IMG/VR virus record: IMGVR_UViG_3300049846_002562
Coordinates: 1-59,791 of that record
Direction: 5' to 3' (one strand)
Length of the DNA: 59,791 bases
Source: a virus
Shown: positions 38,101 through 44,495 of the stretch, piece after piece
How the letters are laid out: each line of letters opens with the position of its first letter
Numbering within the stretch: position 1 is the stretch's first letter
Notes under the pieces: model-generated
What the model was told of the DNA's origin: nothing
What the model saw: only the letters and a program-made list of their open reading frames with translations
Databases searched by the model: none
Translations under genes and position numbers: made by a program

Positions 38101-38471
38101 GAATGCGTCTGAGAGCGATTTAGCAACATAGACCCGTTCAGCGCCGCCTCTAGCTCGGCAATTTCTTCTAGTAACCGCGAAACACAGGCTTCTACGGTTT
38201 CATCGTTGAGCATGCCGGCGGTTGCGGGGGCGTGCAAGTCAGCCTTCAAGATCTCGATGGTCTGTTGGATGGGAAACAGGTTGATAGTGTAATGGGCGGC
38301 GTCGCAGTTGCCGCAGTAGAAGCTGTCGGAGTGGTCAAAAATCCACTCCTGGGCGGCAAAATCCCACCGGCCGGAGCCTTCTTGCCGCAGATCGATTGAG
38401 TGGCACTCTGCGCAAGAGGGCCACAAAAGTGTGACGGAGTTCACAGTTTTGGGAGATTCGGGAGTCGGCAT
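38097..38471 (-). CDS. Hypothetical protein with two CxxC pairs (124 aa)
   Basis: First gene of the minus-strand block; its stop overlaps the stop of the giant gene by 4 bases, so the two transcripts converge here without room for a separate terminator. The N-terminal half has CAEC and CGNC, a likely zinc-binding pair set, and aromatic residues between them. The C-terminal half is helical and acidic (EACVSRLLEEIAELEAAL). Its start adjoins the TGTCACA repeat region, so it may be controlled by that element. Family not recognised. Confidence 0.65.
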   Translation of the reverse strand: MPTPESPKTVNSVTLLWPSCAECHSIDLRQEGSGRWDFAAQEWIFDHSDSFYCGNCDAAHYTINLFPIQQTIEILKADLHAPATAGMLNDETVEACVSRLLEEIAELEAALNGSMLLNRSQTHS

Positions 38472-38771
38472 GTGAATTTTCCATTAAAAAAAGGTTAAAT
38501 TTGGCGTCGTGTCACAGATTTCAGCGTTTTTGTCACAAAAAATAGTCAATAAAATCAACGATGTCACAAATGTCACACTATTTACATACTCTACTACTTT
38601 TTATATATATATATTTTTTAGGGGGGAATAGAGCAGACGGTGACTTTTGTGACATGCTTGTTTTTGTTAGCTTTTTTTCTGTGACACGACTGCTTGATCA
38701 GCCCTATTTTCGTTAAGTTTGCGTTAAACCGACGCGACGACTGCTTTTTTGGAAGTCGTTTTTGTGACAGA
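38472..38771. promoter_or_regulatory. Candidate replication origin or operator cluster with TGTCACA repeats
   Basis: No gene is visible in these 300 bases. They are strongly A/T-rich in an otherwise GC-rich genome and contain seven heptamers: TGTCACA at 38510, 38531, 38562 and 38571, and the inverted form TGTGACA at 38648, 38680 and 38763. Between the two sets lies an alternating TA tract (about 38601-38615) followed by T and G runs. The last copy is part of the palindrome TGTGA-CAGA-TCACA. This layout is known from iteron-type origins and from clustered repressor sites. Confidence 0.6.
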
Positions 38772-39299
38772 TCACAGTTTTTTGAGTTCAAATGCTGCCC
38801 GCCAGAGCAGCTGCACAGCTTCAGCCAGCTTGATGTTCGCCCCTTTGGTGCTTTCCGGGTCGTAGACGGTCTTTTGGAAATCCAGAATATCGTCTCGCAG
38901 TTGGTCTACTCGGCTGACAGGATTTTCTGGCATACCTACCCAGTCTTTGTCGACTTCGACAACCTGTCCGTGCTGCGATGCGGCATTCTGCACTTTGCCG
39001 TGGCGCAGTTCACTCAAACGTACGTCTTGGACTGGGATTTCGCCCAGCAGCTCTTTTTCAGTTAGGCGGGCGTACCCGATGATGTCGGTCCAGCTGTCGA
39101 CGTAATAAGGGTCGCCGTTGACGATTCGGCCGATCTTGTGGGCGATCATGTCCAGGGTTTCTTGCATGTGCGGATTGCAGCTGTCCCAGCTGCGGCCGCT
39201 GTGGATTGCCCGCTTGATGTCCTGGGTGATCATGGCGTGGTCAGGGTACTCGCCGTAGCGTTTACCGCGTTCGTACAGAACCTTTTCGATGTCAGACAT
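38772..39299 (-). CDS. DUF6378-like protein (175 aa)
   Basis: The N-terminal ~95 residues match my recollection of the DUF6378 family of phage proteins: ERGKRYGEYPDHAMITQDIKR, then LDMIAHKIGRIVNGDPYYVDSWTDIIGYARL. The pattern of helices with His, Asp and Lys residues recalls MazG-type nucleotide pyrophosphohydrolases, but the full metal site is not obvious. The C-terminal half is a charged helical extension. It overlaps the next gene upstream by 8 bases. Confidence 0.7.
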   Translation of the reverse strand: MSDIEKVLYERGKRYGEYPDHAMITQDIKRAIHSGRSWDSCNPHMQETLDMIAHKIGRIVNGDPYYVDSWTDIIGYARLTEKELLGEIPVQDVRLSELRHGKVQNAASQHGQVVEVDKDWVGMPENPVSRVDQLRDDILDFQKTVYDPESTKGANIKLAEAVQLLWRAAFELKKL

Positions 39300-39546
39300 T
39301 TTTCTTTTCCTTACCGTGGATGATGTTGTCGTGCATCATTTTGCGAAGGGTCTGGGCGCCTTGCTTTGCCCCCTGCAGCATGATGGCGGTGTTGATGGAT
39401 TCTCGACGATTGAATTCGTCGATCGTAGTCAGGCCTTCCTTGAGCGCCTTCCGGCAAAAGTCGTAGCTGCGGGCGGTGTAGATTTTGCTGACTTCTTTCG
39501 CGGTGCGGTATTCCCCTTCAAAGAGGTATCGTTTTGCAGTTGGCAT
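39292..39546 (-). CDS. Hypothetical small protein (84 aa)
   Basis: A basic protein with an N-terminal YRTAKEVSKIYTARSYDFCRKAL segment resembling a helix-turn-helix, thus possibly DNA-binding. The first 118 bases overlap the 3' end of the upstream gene in another frame; both proteins look plausible. No strong ribosome binding site precedes the start, so an internal start is possible. Downstream it overlaps the DUF6378-like gene by 8 bases. Confidence 0.5.
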   Translation of the reverse strand: MPTAKRYLFEGEYRTAKEVSKIYTARSYDFCRKALKEGLTTIDEFNRRESINTAIMLQGAKQGAQTLRKMMHDNIIHGKEKKNV

Positions 39547-39803
39547 TCGTACTGGTCCAATTGTTTGAGAATTTTGGTATACATCTTGAAGTCGGGTTCA
39601 GCTTCCTTGCGGCTGCGCTCGCCGTCTTGCAGCAGGTTTTCGTCTTCCAGAAGCATTTCGATGTGCCCCCGGAGTGTGCGCCGGGACGCCAGTTTGGTCA
39701 GATCTGCGAGTTCACCTTCCAGCGGCTCACGGCCGTACATGGAATTGATACTCAGCTTTGCTCGCTGGTTGAGTAACGCTACGAAATTAGTAAGTTCTTT
39801 CAT
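39429..39803 (-). CDS. Hypothetical small protein (124 aa)
   Basis: I take the ATG at 39803 (MKELTNFVALLNQ), which overlaps the stop of a 35-codon gene in an ATGA arrangement and has GAGGA upstream; the open frame extends further upstream but without sense. The N-terminal ~85 residues are helical (LADLTKLASRRTLRGHIEMLLEDENLL), and the C-terminus is a basic, Lys/Arg/Pro-rich tail. The last 118 bases overlap the next gene out of frame. Family not recognised. Confidence 0.5.
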   Translation of the reverse strand: MKELTNFVALLNQRAKLSINSMYGREPLEGELADLTKLASRRTLRGHIEMLLEDENLLQDGERSRKEAEPDFKMYTKILKQLDQYECQLQNDTSLKGNTAPRKKSAKSTPPAATTFAGRRSRKA

Positions 39804-39907
39804 CGGATGTACCGTCCTCGGGGTGGTTTCCGCGATTTGAACGCGGCAATGATAACGATTGCGTTGAACACGATGGCTGCGCCAGCTTTGATCAAAGTCC
39901 AGTTCAT
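39800..39907 (-). CDS. Micro-gene for a single-pass membrane peptide (35 aa)
   Basis: Its start overlaps the preceding stop by 4 bases (ATGA) and its stop overlaps the next start by 4 bases (ATGA), so it fits exactly into the coupled array. The peptide begins MNWTLIKAGAAIVFNAIV, forms one hydrophobic helix (about residues 4-23) and ends in a basic tail (SRKPPRGRYIR). This is the layout of small phage membrane peptides. Function unknown. Confidence 0.6.
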   Translation of the reverse strand: MNWTLIKAGAAIVFNAIVIIAAFKSRKPPRGRYIR

Positions 39908-40203
39908 TCGATAGGGGTCTCAAGGTTTTCTTCAGGAGTGGTGGTAGAAGGCTCGGCAATTTCGTCTTCGACTTCTTCGTCGAGCTCGGCTTCTACTTCT
40001 GGCGCTTTGGTTTTGTTTTTGCCACGCTGCTTGGCGTTAGAGTAACCTGACGCGGTGGCTTTTTTGACAGATTCAAGCCGTTCTTGTTCGGACTTGTGCT
40101 CGATCACCTGGATCTTACCGCCGTTTTTTACGAACGTTTCGATGTCCTGTTTGATCTGATCCGACTTAACTTGATTCACTTTGGCGAGGGTACGAGCTTC
40201 CAT
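39904..40203 (-). CDS. Hypothetical small protein with acidic tail (99 aa)
   Basis: The N-terminal ~60 residues are helical and mixed-charge (QIKQDIETFVKNGGKIQVIEH), then a basic stretch (AKQRGKNKTK) and a Glu/Asp-rich tail (EAELDEEVEDEIAE). Overlaps the upstream nuclease gene by 38 bases and the micro-gene by 4. The charge segregation could suit a nucleic-acid or protein-binding role. Family not recognised. Confidence 0.55.
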   Translation of the reverse strand: MEARTLAKVNQVKSDQIKQDIETFVKNGGKIQVIEHKSEQERLESVKKATASGYSNAKQRGKNKTKAPEVEAELDEEVEDEIAEPSTTTPEENLETPIE

Positions 40204-40588
40204 GGCAGTAATCCCATATTTCTAAGGCAAGAGTTTGGTGAGATACCGCTGTGGCGATAGGAGTTCCCATCGTCCACTGAAACGGCATGGTTTGAATAAC
40301 GACGGTTCGGTTTGGAAGTCCGACAACGCCCCAGACATTATTGCCTGTTTTTGCGCGCCGGCGCATCCACTCCAGCTGCAGCTCTGAAAAGTCACCGCGA
40401 ACAATGCCCGACCGCGGCATGCTGGTCAGGCGCTTGAATTCAATCCATAGGTCTGCTTTGGCACCGTCGTAGTACCGGTCAGGAGTGCCGTTCATTGACA
40501 GCGAGCCAAAAGTCATAGACTGGCTGTGCAGCTTGCCCAGCTTTTTGAGCTGGTTGTTGACGGCCTGGATGTGGGCTTTCTCGAGCAT
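40166..40588 (-). CDS. VRR-NUC-like nuclease (140 aa)
   Basis: Shows the PD-(D/E)xK core of the VRR-NUC/Holliday-junction-resolvase type: NGTPDRYYDG with Asp37, then ADLWIEFKRL with Glu50 and Lys52, then a Gln-containing helix (SELQLEWMRR) and GNNVWGVVGLP as the last strand. Phages use such small nucleases for DNA recombination intermediates. Its start shares a single base with the stop of the exonuclease gene. Confidence 0.72.
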   Translation of the reverse strand: MLEKAHIQAVNNQLKKLGKLHSQSMTFGSLSMNGTPDRYYDGAKADLWIEFKRLTSMPRSGIVRGDFSELQLEWMRRRAKTGNNVWGVVGLPNRTVVIQTMPFQWTMGTPIATAVSHQTLALEIWDYCHGSSYPRQSESS

Positions 40589-41166
40589 CAGATGTTCAGC
40601 GGCACGCCCGGGCCGACCAGCTCCTGCAGGGCTACCAGATAGGCGATCTGGTTGGCGGCGTCGTCGGCCGCATTGTGGGGAGTCCCTTCAAACGAGGGCG
40701 CCAGCCGGTAATCGGGGTCAAGAATGGCCCGAACGGTGCGGAAACAGCGCTCGTTGCCGTAAGACCACGGTTTCACGTGGAACAAATTGGTCAAAATCGG
40801 CAGGTCGAACATGGCCGGCGCTGCCCAGACCAGCGGATCGTACAGCTGGATAATGCCCTGCAGGTGCTCAAACAGGTGTGTTGGGTGGATGGTGGGGTAG
40901 GTATCGCCAAACACGGCGTCCTGAGCCTGCTTGGACTGCTTAGACCACCATTTGAGGGTGGAAGGGCAGATGTGGGCGTGCTCTTGGCCGTCGGCGTGTA
41001 CGCCGTACGTGCCGTGAATCAGGGTTTCACGCTTGTCGAAGTCGTACAGCACCCAACCGATCTGGGTTACAAACGCCGTCGGTTGGGTCGACAGGGTCTC
41101 CAGATCGATCATCAGGGCGTAACGCTTGGGCTTTTTGGTGAAAAGCGTCGAGATAGAATCAGACAT
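40588..41166 (-). CDS. DnaQ-like 3'-5' exonuclease (192 aa)
   Basis: The start at 41166 (MSDSISTLFTKK) has GGAGA at the right distance; the longer frame is a shadow of the upstream gene. Exo I is MIDLETL (Asp21, Glu23), Exo II lies in APAMFDLPIL, and Exo III in HNAADDAANQIAYL. The pattern is closest to the Rv2179c-type exonuclease group (PF16473). DNA repair, replication or RNA turnover are all possible. It overlaps the Tad2-like gene by 8 bases. Confidence 0.78.
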   Translation of the reverse strand: MSDSISTLFTKKPKRYALMIDLETLSTQPTAFVTQIGWVLYDFDKRETLIHGTYGVHADGQEHAHICPSTLKWWSKQSKQAQDAVFGDTYPTIHPTHLFEHLQGIIQLYDPLVWAAPAMFDLPILTNLFHVKPWSYGNERCFRTVRAILDPDYRLAPSFEGTPHNAADDAANQIAYLVALQELVGPGVPLNI

Positions 41167-41455
41167 TGCCGGGATTCTCCACAATGTACCAGTCGTAGGC
41201 CGCCATGTCGCCATGGCTGGCCAGCCAAACGCCAACAGAACCGTCAGCGTAGCGCATGTCGTAGTGCGGCCGGTAGGTGATTTCAGTGCCTTCGGGGAAA
41301 ATGCCCAGAAGGGGCGGGCGATTCACGACAAACGTCGATCCTGGCACTTTGAATACGAACATGCCTTTGCCGTTCCAGCCAGCGCGGGCCATGCAGAGCC
41401 CGTTATTGAGCATGTTCATGGCTTGTGAGAAGGTGTAGTAACCGTCAGAATTCAC
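41159..41455 (-). CDS. tad2: Tad2-like anti-Thoeris protein, DUF2829 family (98 aa)
   Basis: The whole sequence follows the family pattern: FSQAMNMLNNG (residues 9-19), ARAGWNGKGMF (23-33), VPGSTFVVNRPPLLGIFPEG (37-56), a DMRYADG segment, VWLASHGD (76-83) and DWYIVE (88-93). Tad2 proteins form a tetramer that binds and sequesters the cyclic ADP-ribose signal of Thoeris defence. GTG start with AGGAG. It lies just behind a terminator hairpin and upstream of the exonuclease gene, with which it overlaps by 8 bases. Family assignment is strong; activity against Thoeris is inferred. Confidence 0.85.
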   Translation of the reverse strand: MNSDGYYTFSQAMNMLNNGLCMARAGWNGKGMFVFKVPGSTFVVNRPPLLGIFPEGTEITYRPHYDMRYADGSVGVWLASHGDMAAYDWYIVENPGNV

Positions 41456-41466
41456 GTGAAACTCCT

Positions 41467-41499
41467 AAAAAAGCGGCCTGTTCCACGTGGAACAGGCCG
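41467..41499 (-). terminator. Terminator made of a perfect 26-base palindrome
   Basis: Bases 41474-41499 are a perfect inverted repeat centred on ACGT, followed on the minus strand by six T (41467-41472). It separates the histone-like gene from the Tad2 gene. The core TTCCACGTGGAA is itself a symmetric site, so protein binding is also possible. Confidence 0.75.
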
Positions 41500-41576
41500 G
41501 TTGGGGGAGCAAATACCGGCCAGAAGGGATGGGGGGCATCTGCCGGCGTGCTTGGGGCACAGCGCTCCCGAAAGGC

Positions 41577-41924
41577 TTAGGCGGCTTTGTCTTTGCCTTG
41601 GAGCTTGGCCAGCTTGGCTTGAGCCACCTGGACAGCGCCGTAGGCCGAGTTATGGACTTTCCGCGCTTGGCTGAGCTGTTCTGAAGCTTCTTTCAGACCC
41701 AGTTTCAGGGTGCTCAGATTGGCTTTGACATCAGCGATCTGGGCTTTCTTGGCGGCAGCGGCGGCTTTGGCTTTTTCAGCGGCAGCAGCGGCTTTGGCTT
41801 TTTCCTTGGCGGCTTTGTCAGCGGCTTTGGCTTTGGCCTTGATTTCGGCAGCGGACGGGCCGGCTTTCGGGACGCGTTTGGCGGCGCGCGGGGCGACGTT
41901 GGTGACAGCGGTATCGAGACTCAT
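41577..41924 (-). CDS. Lys/Ala-rich histone H1-like protein (115 aa)
   Basis: Residues ~10-62 consist mostly of Lys and Ala in AAKEKAKAAAAAEKAK-type repeats, as in bacterial histone H1-like proteins and TolA-type helices; the C-terminal half is a coiled coil (LKEASEQLSQARKVH). There is no membrane anchor, which argues against a TolA analogue. It could coat or condense DNA. A terminator follows about 80 bases downstream, suggesting independent, strong expression. Confidence 0.6.
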   Translation of the reverse strand: MSLDTAVTNVAPRAAKRVPKAGPSAAEIKAKAKAADKAAKEKAKAAAAAEKAKAAAAAKKAQIADVKANLSTLKLGLKEASEQLSQARKVHNSAYGAVQVAQAKLAKLQGKDKAA

Positions 41925-41954
41925 GGCTTATTTACCTTGTATTTTTGGGGAGAA

Positions 41955-42749
41955 TTACCGGCGACGGCCGGCGGTGGTGCCACGGACGGGTGCCCGCGGT
42001 TTGGCTTTCGGAGCAGACTCCACAGCGGAGTAGTCCGGCTTGCGCATCAACAGGTCTTCGCATTCCGCACGACGGGCAAAATTTGCCGCATAGTCCGGGT
42101 TCGGGACCGGGTCGACGAACGAGATTGCCGCGTACGTGCCGGCGTTTTTGGCAGTGACCGATACGATCGCTTTGATCGGCGGGCCACCCAAGGAACGCAT
42201 CACGTAGCCCACGAAGCCGTCAAACGATTTGATGGCGGTAGGCGGCAGCGACATGGTGTAAATCGGAGCAGACGGATCCAGGTGAGCTTGGTCGTCATTC
42301 GGGTCGAGCAGCAGCACGGCAAGTTCACGGGTGTTCTTGCAGGCTTTGCCTTTGCCGTTGGCTGCAGAACCGAATTGATTCAGTTCGCAGGTGGAGCACT
42401 TGTCGTTCATTTTTTCCGGCGACAGGTCGTCAGGCACCATGTCATTGAGCGACCGGCCGAGCGAGAAGCAGTCGGGCGGGGAAATGACGTTCGGGTTGTA
42501 GGCGCTGGCGTAGTAACGGTTGGCCGAAATGAAGTCGAGTACAACGACTTGAATTTCGTTGCCGAGCGTCTGCCCGTCAGGAAGTTCAATGTCGCCACTG
42601 GCTTGGAATTTGATCTTGTTGCCGGACGGCTGAGAGATCTGCGATTTCATCGCTGCGATTTCGTTGGCCAGTTCTGCGTCAACGGTTGCGATGGAAGTGT
42701 TGCCTGCACGCTTTGCAACGGCAGTGGAAGGGGCTTTCTTTGTTGCCAT
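41955..42749 (-). CDS. Probable single-stranded DNA-binding protein (264 aa)
   Basis: A central zinc-like cluster (CSTCELNQFGSAANGKGKAC, around residues 118-137) preceded by PPDCFS fits a group of phage proteins that I recall being annotated as ssDNA-binding. A beta-rich domain follows (PIYTMSLPPTAIKSF, then IVSVTAKNAGTYAAISF), and the C-terminus is a flexible basic tail. ATG with AAGGAG. Neighbours are replication genes, which supports the assignment; direct evidence is limited. Confidence 0.5.
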   Translation of the reverse strand: MATKKAPSTAVAKRAGNTSIATVDAELANEIAAMKSQISQPSGNKIKFQASGDIELPDGQTLGNEIQVVVLDFISANRYYASAYNPNVISPPDCFSLGRSLNDMVPDDLSPEKMNDKCSTCELNQFGSAANGKGKACKNTRELAVLLLDPNDDQAHLDPSAPIYTMSLPPTAIKSFDGFVGYVMRSLGGPPIKAIVSVTAKNAGTYAAISFVDPVPNPDYAANFARRAECEDLLMRKPDYSAVESAPKAKPRAPVRGTTAGRRR

Positions 42750-42754
42750 GTGAC

Positions 42755-43141
42755 TTACTCCTTAGAGACTTTGCGGACGGAGAGCTTAACCTGAGTGAAT
42801 TCGCCCAGACCAGGAACATCTTTGCCTTTGAGCGATTCTTTCATTTCAGCGTATGCTTTTGAAGAAATGCGACGCTCAAACAGGTGAAGCGCTTTCTTGC
42901 GGAGAACGAAAGTACAGAACGCTTCGTAATCGACAAGTTGGGGTTTGACGCTCCTGGTAATTGAAATTGTATCATATTTTCCGCGAAAAGCATCAAGACT
43001 TTGCGCTTCCATTGCGTTGATTAATTGCGATTCCAAATCGCGTTTTTCGTTCTCGATTTCTTCGACGGCTTTGTTGGCTTTTTCCAATTTGGCACGGATG
43101 TCATGCAGTTTATCGGCGAGATCGCCCAAGGCTGTGCTCAT
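42755..43141 (-). CDS. Coiled-coil protein paired with the ssDNA-binding gene (128 aa)
   Basis: An N-terminal coiled coil (residues ~5-45, ending in IENEKRDLESQLINAME) is followed by a small mixed domain ending in FTQVKLSVRKV. Phages that carry the zinc-containing ssDNA-binding gene often have such a partner next to it, as far as I recall. Overlaps the next upstream gene by 4 bases. Function unknown. Confidence 0.6.
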   Translation of the reverse strand: MSTALGDLADKLHDIRAKLEKANKAVEEIENEKRDLESQLINAMEAQSLDAFRGKYDTISITRSVKPQLVDYEAFCTFVLRKKALHLFERRISSKAYAEMKESLKGKDVPGLGEFTQVKLSVRKVSKE

Positions 43142-43335
43142 TTTTTTCTCTCAGGGTTGGTATGTTTGTTGTACGCGGTTAGCAAGCTCACTTTGTTGCC
43201 TTTAGTGAGCTTGAGTTTGTCCTGTTCGGACGGTTTGCCTTCGCTGGCTTGCTTGTAACCAAGCGCGTAGGCTTCGCTGGAAATGCGCTCGATCAGTTCA
43301 TGTACGAATTTCCAGTCAGTTGCATTAAGCGACAT
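43138..43335 (-). CDS. Hypothetical small protein (65 aa)
   Basis: I place the start at 43335 (MSLNATDWKFVHEL), giving an 11-base overlap with the upstream gene; the longer frame has no sense. The protein is one helix followed by a basic tail (NKHTNPERKK). Family not recognised. Part of the coupled minus-strand array. Confidence 0.5.
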   Translation of the reverse strand: MSLNATDWKFVHELIERISSEAYALGYKQASEGKPSEQDKLKLTKGNKVSLLTAYNKHTNPERKK

Positions 43336-43741
43336 CGGAATATTCCACTTTTCCTGTCCACGGGGCTGCCCAGTAACGCACGCCAAGCTCGGCGTACTCA
43401 AATTCAAATCCGCCGGCATAGCCGACCCAGCGTACCCGGCTTGCACCCGGCGGAATTACGACGGTAGCTACGGCGCTGTGGTCAATGCTCAAGTATGGCG
43501 TCGCGCCGGCAATAACGTCGCGGACGGCTTCGGCAATGTCGGGATAGCGGTCTTCGACTTTGCCTTTGAGCATGTCTTCCAGGTTTTCGACAAGATCGTC
43601 ATATTTGCGCTTTTCCGTGGCAATCAAATCACGGCAGTCTTCACGGGCTTCTTCTAGTTCTTGACGCGCGAAAGTCAATGAATTTTCGAGATCTTCAATA
43701 TGAGCAAGTAGGTCCGTTTTGGTCGGTTTTTTTGTAAGCAT
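43325..43741 (-). CDS. Hypothetical coiled-coil protein (138 aa)
   Basis: Residues ~5-60 are a charged coiled coil (LENSLTFARQELEEAREDC), followed by a beta-containing C-terminal domain (VATVVIPPGASRVRW, then FEFEYAELGVRYWA). No enzymatic motif; not recognised. It lies between the 65-aa gene and the MGQYYK-type gene. Confidence 0.55.
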   Translation of the reverse strand: MLTKKPTKTDLLAHIEDLENSLTFARQELEEAREDCRDLIATEKRKYDDLVENLEDMLKGKVEDRYPDIAEAVRDVIAGATPYLSIDHSAVATVVIPPGASRVRWVGYAGGFEFEYAELGVRYWAAPWTGKVEYSDVA

Positions 43742-43744
43742 CAG

Positions 43745-44272
43745 TTAGTCCTCGACAAAAGTGATTTCAAGCACGTCAAAATTGTATACATTTTGGTCAG
43801 ATACACTGATACGGTCACGTGCCCACTCACCGACGTGCGGGTTGTCACCACGGAAATCACCGCCGCCGCGTCCGTTACCTTCACAAGTCAGCAACGACAG
43901 CGGGTGGACTATCCACAGATCGAGTTCGTCTTTAGGAATAGCAACTGCCAATTTTTTGTCGTGGTTCAACACCCATTTGGCATCGACAGGTTTTTCACCG
44001 TATTGGAATGGCAGGATTTCTTCAGTTGCCAGACGGCGCTCTGCCAAAGCGTATAAATTGATCTGCGTATCAGGTTCATCGTCAGCGTAATCACCGGCCC
44101 AGACAACACGTTGCGGATTGTTAAACAGTGCATGTTCCATGCGTTGCATAACAGCGTTGCCAACATAGCTGTGTTCCATCAGCTTTAATCCGTTGTCGAA
44201 CGCATGTGTATCAATAAACAGTGCAGGTTGATTATTCGCGTCCAGAATCATCGGTTTGTAATACTGTCCCAT
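43745..44272 (-). CDS. MGQYYK-type conserved phage protein (175 aa)
   Basis: Begins MGQYYKPMI, with KLMEHSYVGN and RVVWAGDYAD later: a pattern that I recognise from uncharacterised phage and bacterial proteins, without known function. The middle has LLTCEGNGRGGGDFRG. The protein shows alternating alpha/beta structure, so an enzyme is possible, but no known catalytic triad is visible. It overlaps the next gene upstream by 41 bases. Confidence 0.65.
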   Translation of the reverse strand: MGQYYKPMILDANNQPALFIDTHAFDNGLKLMEHSYVGNAVMQRMEHALFNNPQRVVWAGDYADDEPDTQINLYALAERRLATEEILPFQYGEKPVDAKWVLNHDKKLAVAIPKDELDLWIVHPLSLLTCEGNGRGGGDFRGDNPHVGEWARDRISVSDQNVYNFDVLEITFVED

Positions 44273-44495
44273 CGTTGGGCTCCTGTGGTTTGGTTGAATG
44301 GATGTCGAAAGCTTCTAAGATCTGTTCGTCAGTCAAATGGCCGAAGCCGTTAGCTTGTAAGAAAAGCACTGCCAAAGGCACGGTTCCAAAGACCATGGGG
44401 TTGTTGTTGTCGTCCAACAGGTATTCGTAACCGTTGATACTGACGCCGTCAATCGGCCGGCGAACCAAAAATAACTCTTGTGCATGGGAGTTCAT
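44232..44495 (-). CDS. Hypothetical small protein (87 aa)
   Basis: Mixed-structure protein with segments RRPIDGVSINGYEYLLDD and PLAVLFLQANGFGHLTDEQI, which give it a plausible folded core. Its stop lies inside the downstream gene (41-base overlap) and its start shares one base with the polymerase stop region. Family not recognised. Confidence 0.55.
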   Translation of the reverse strand: MNSHAQELFLVRRPIDGVSINGYEYLLDDNNNPMVFGTVPLAVLFLQANGFGHLTDEQILEAFDIHSTKPQEPNDGTVLQTDDSGRE

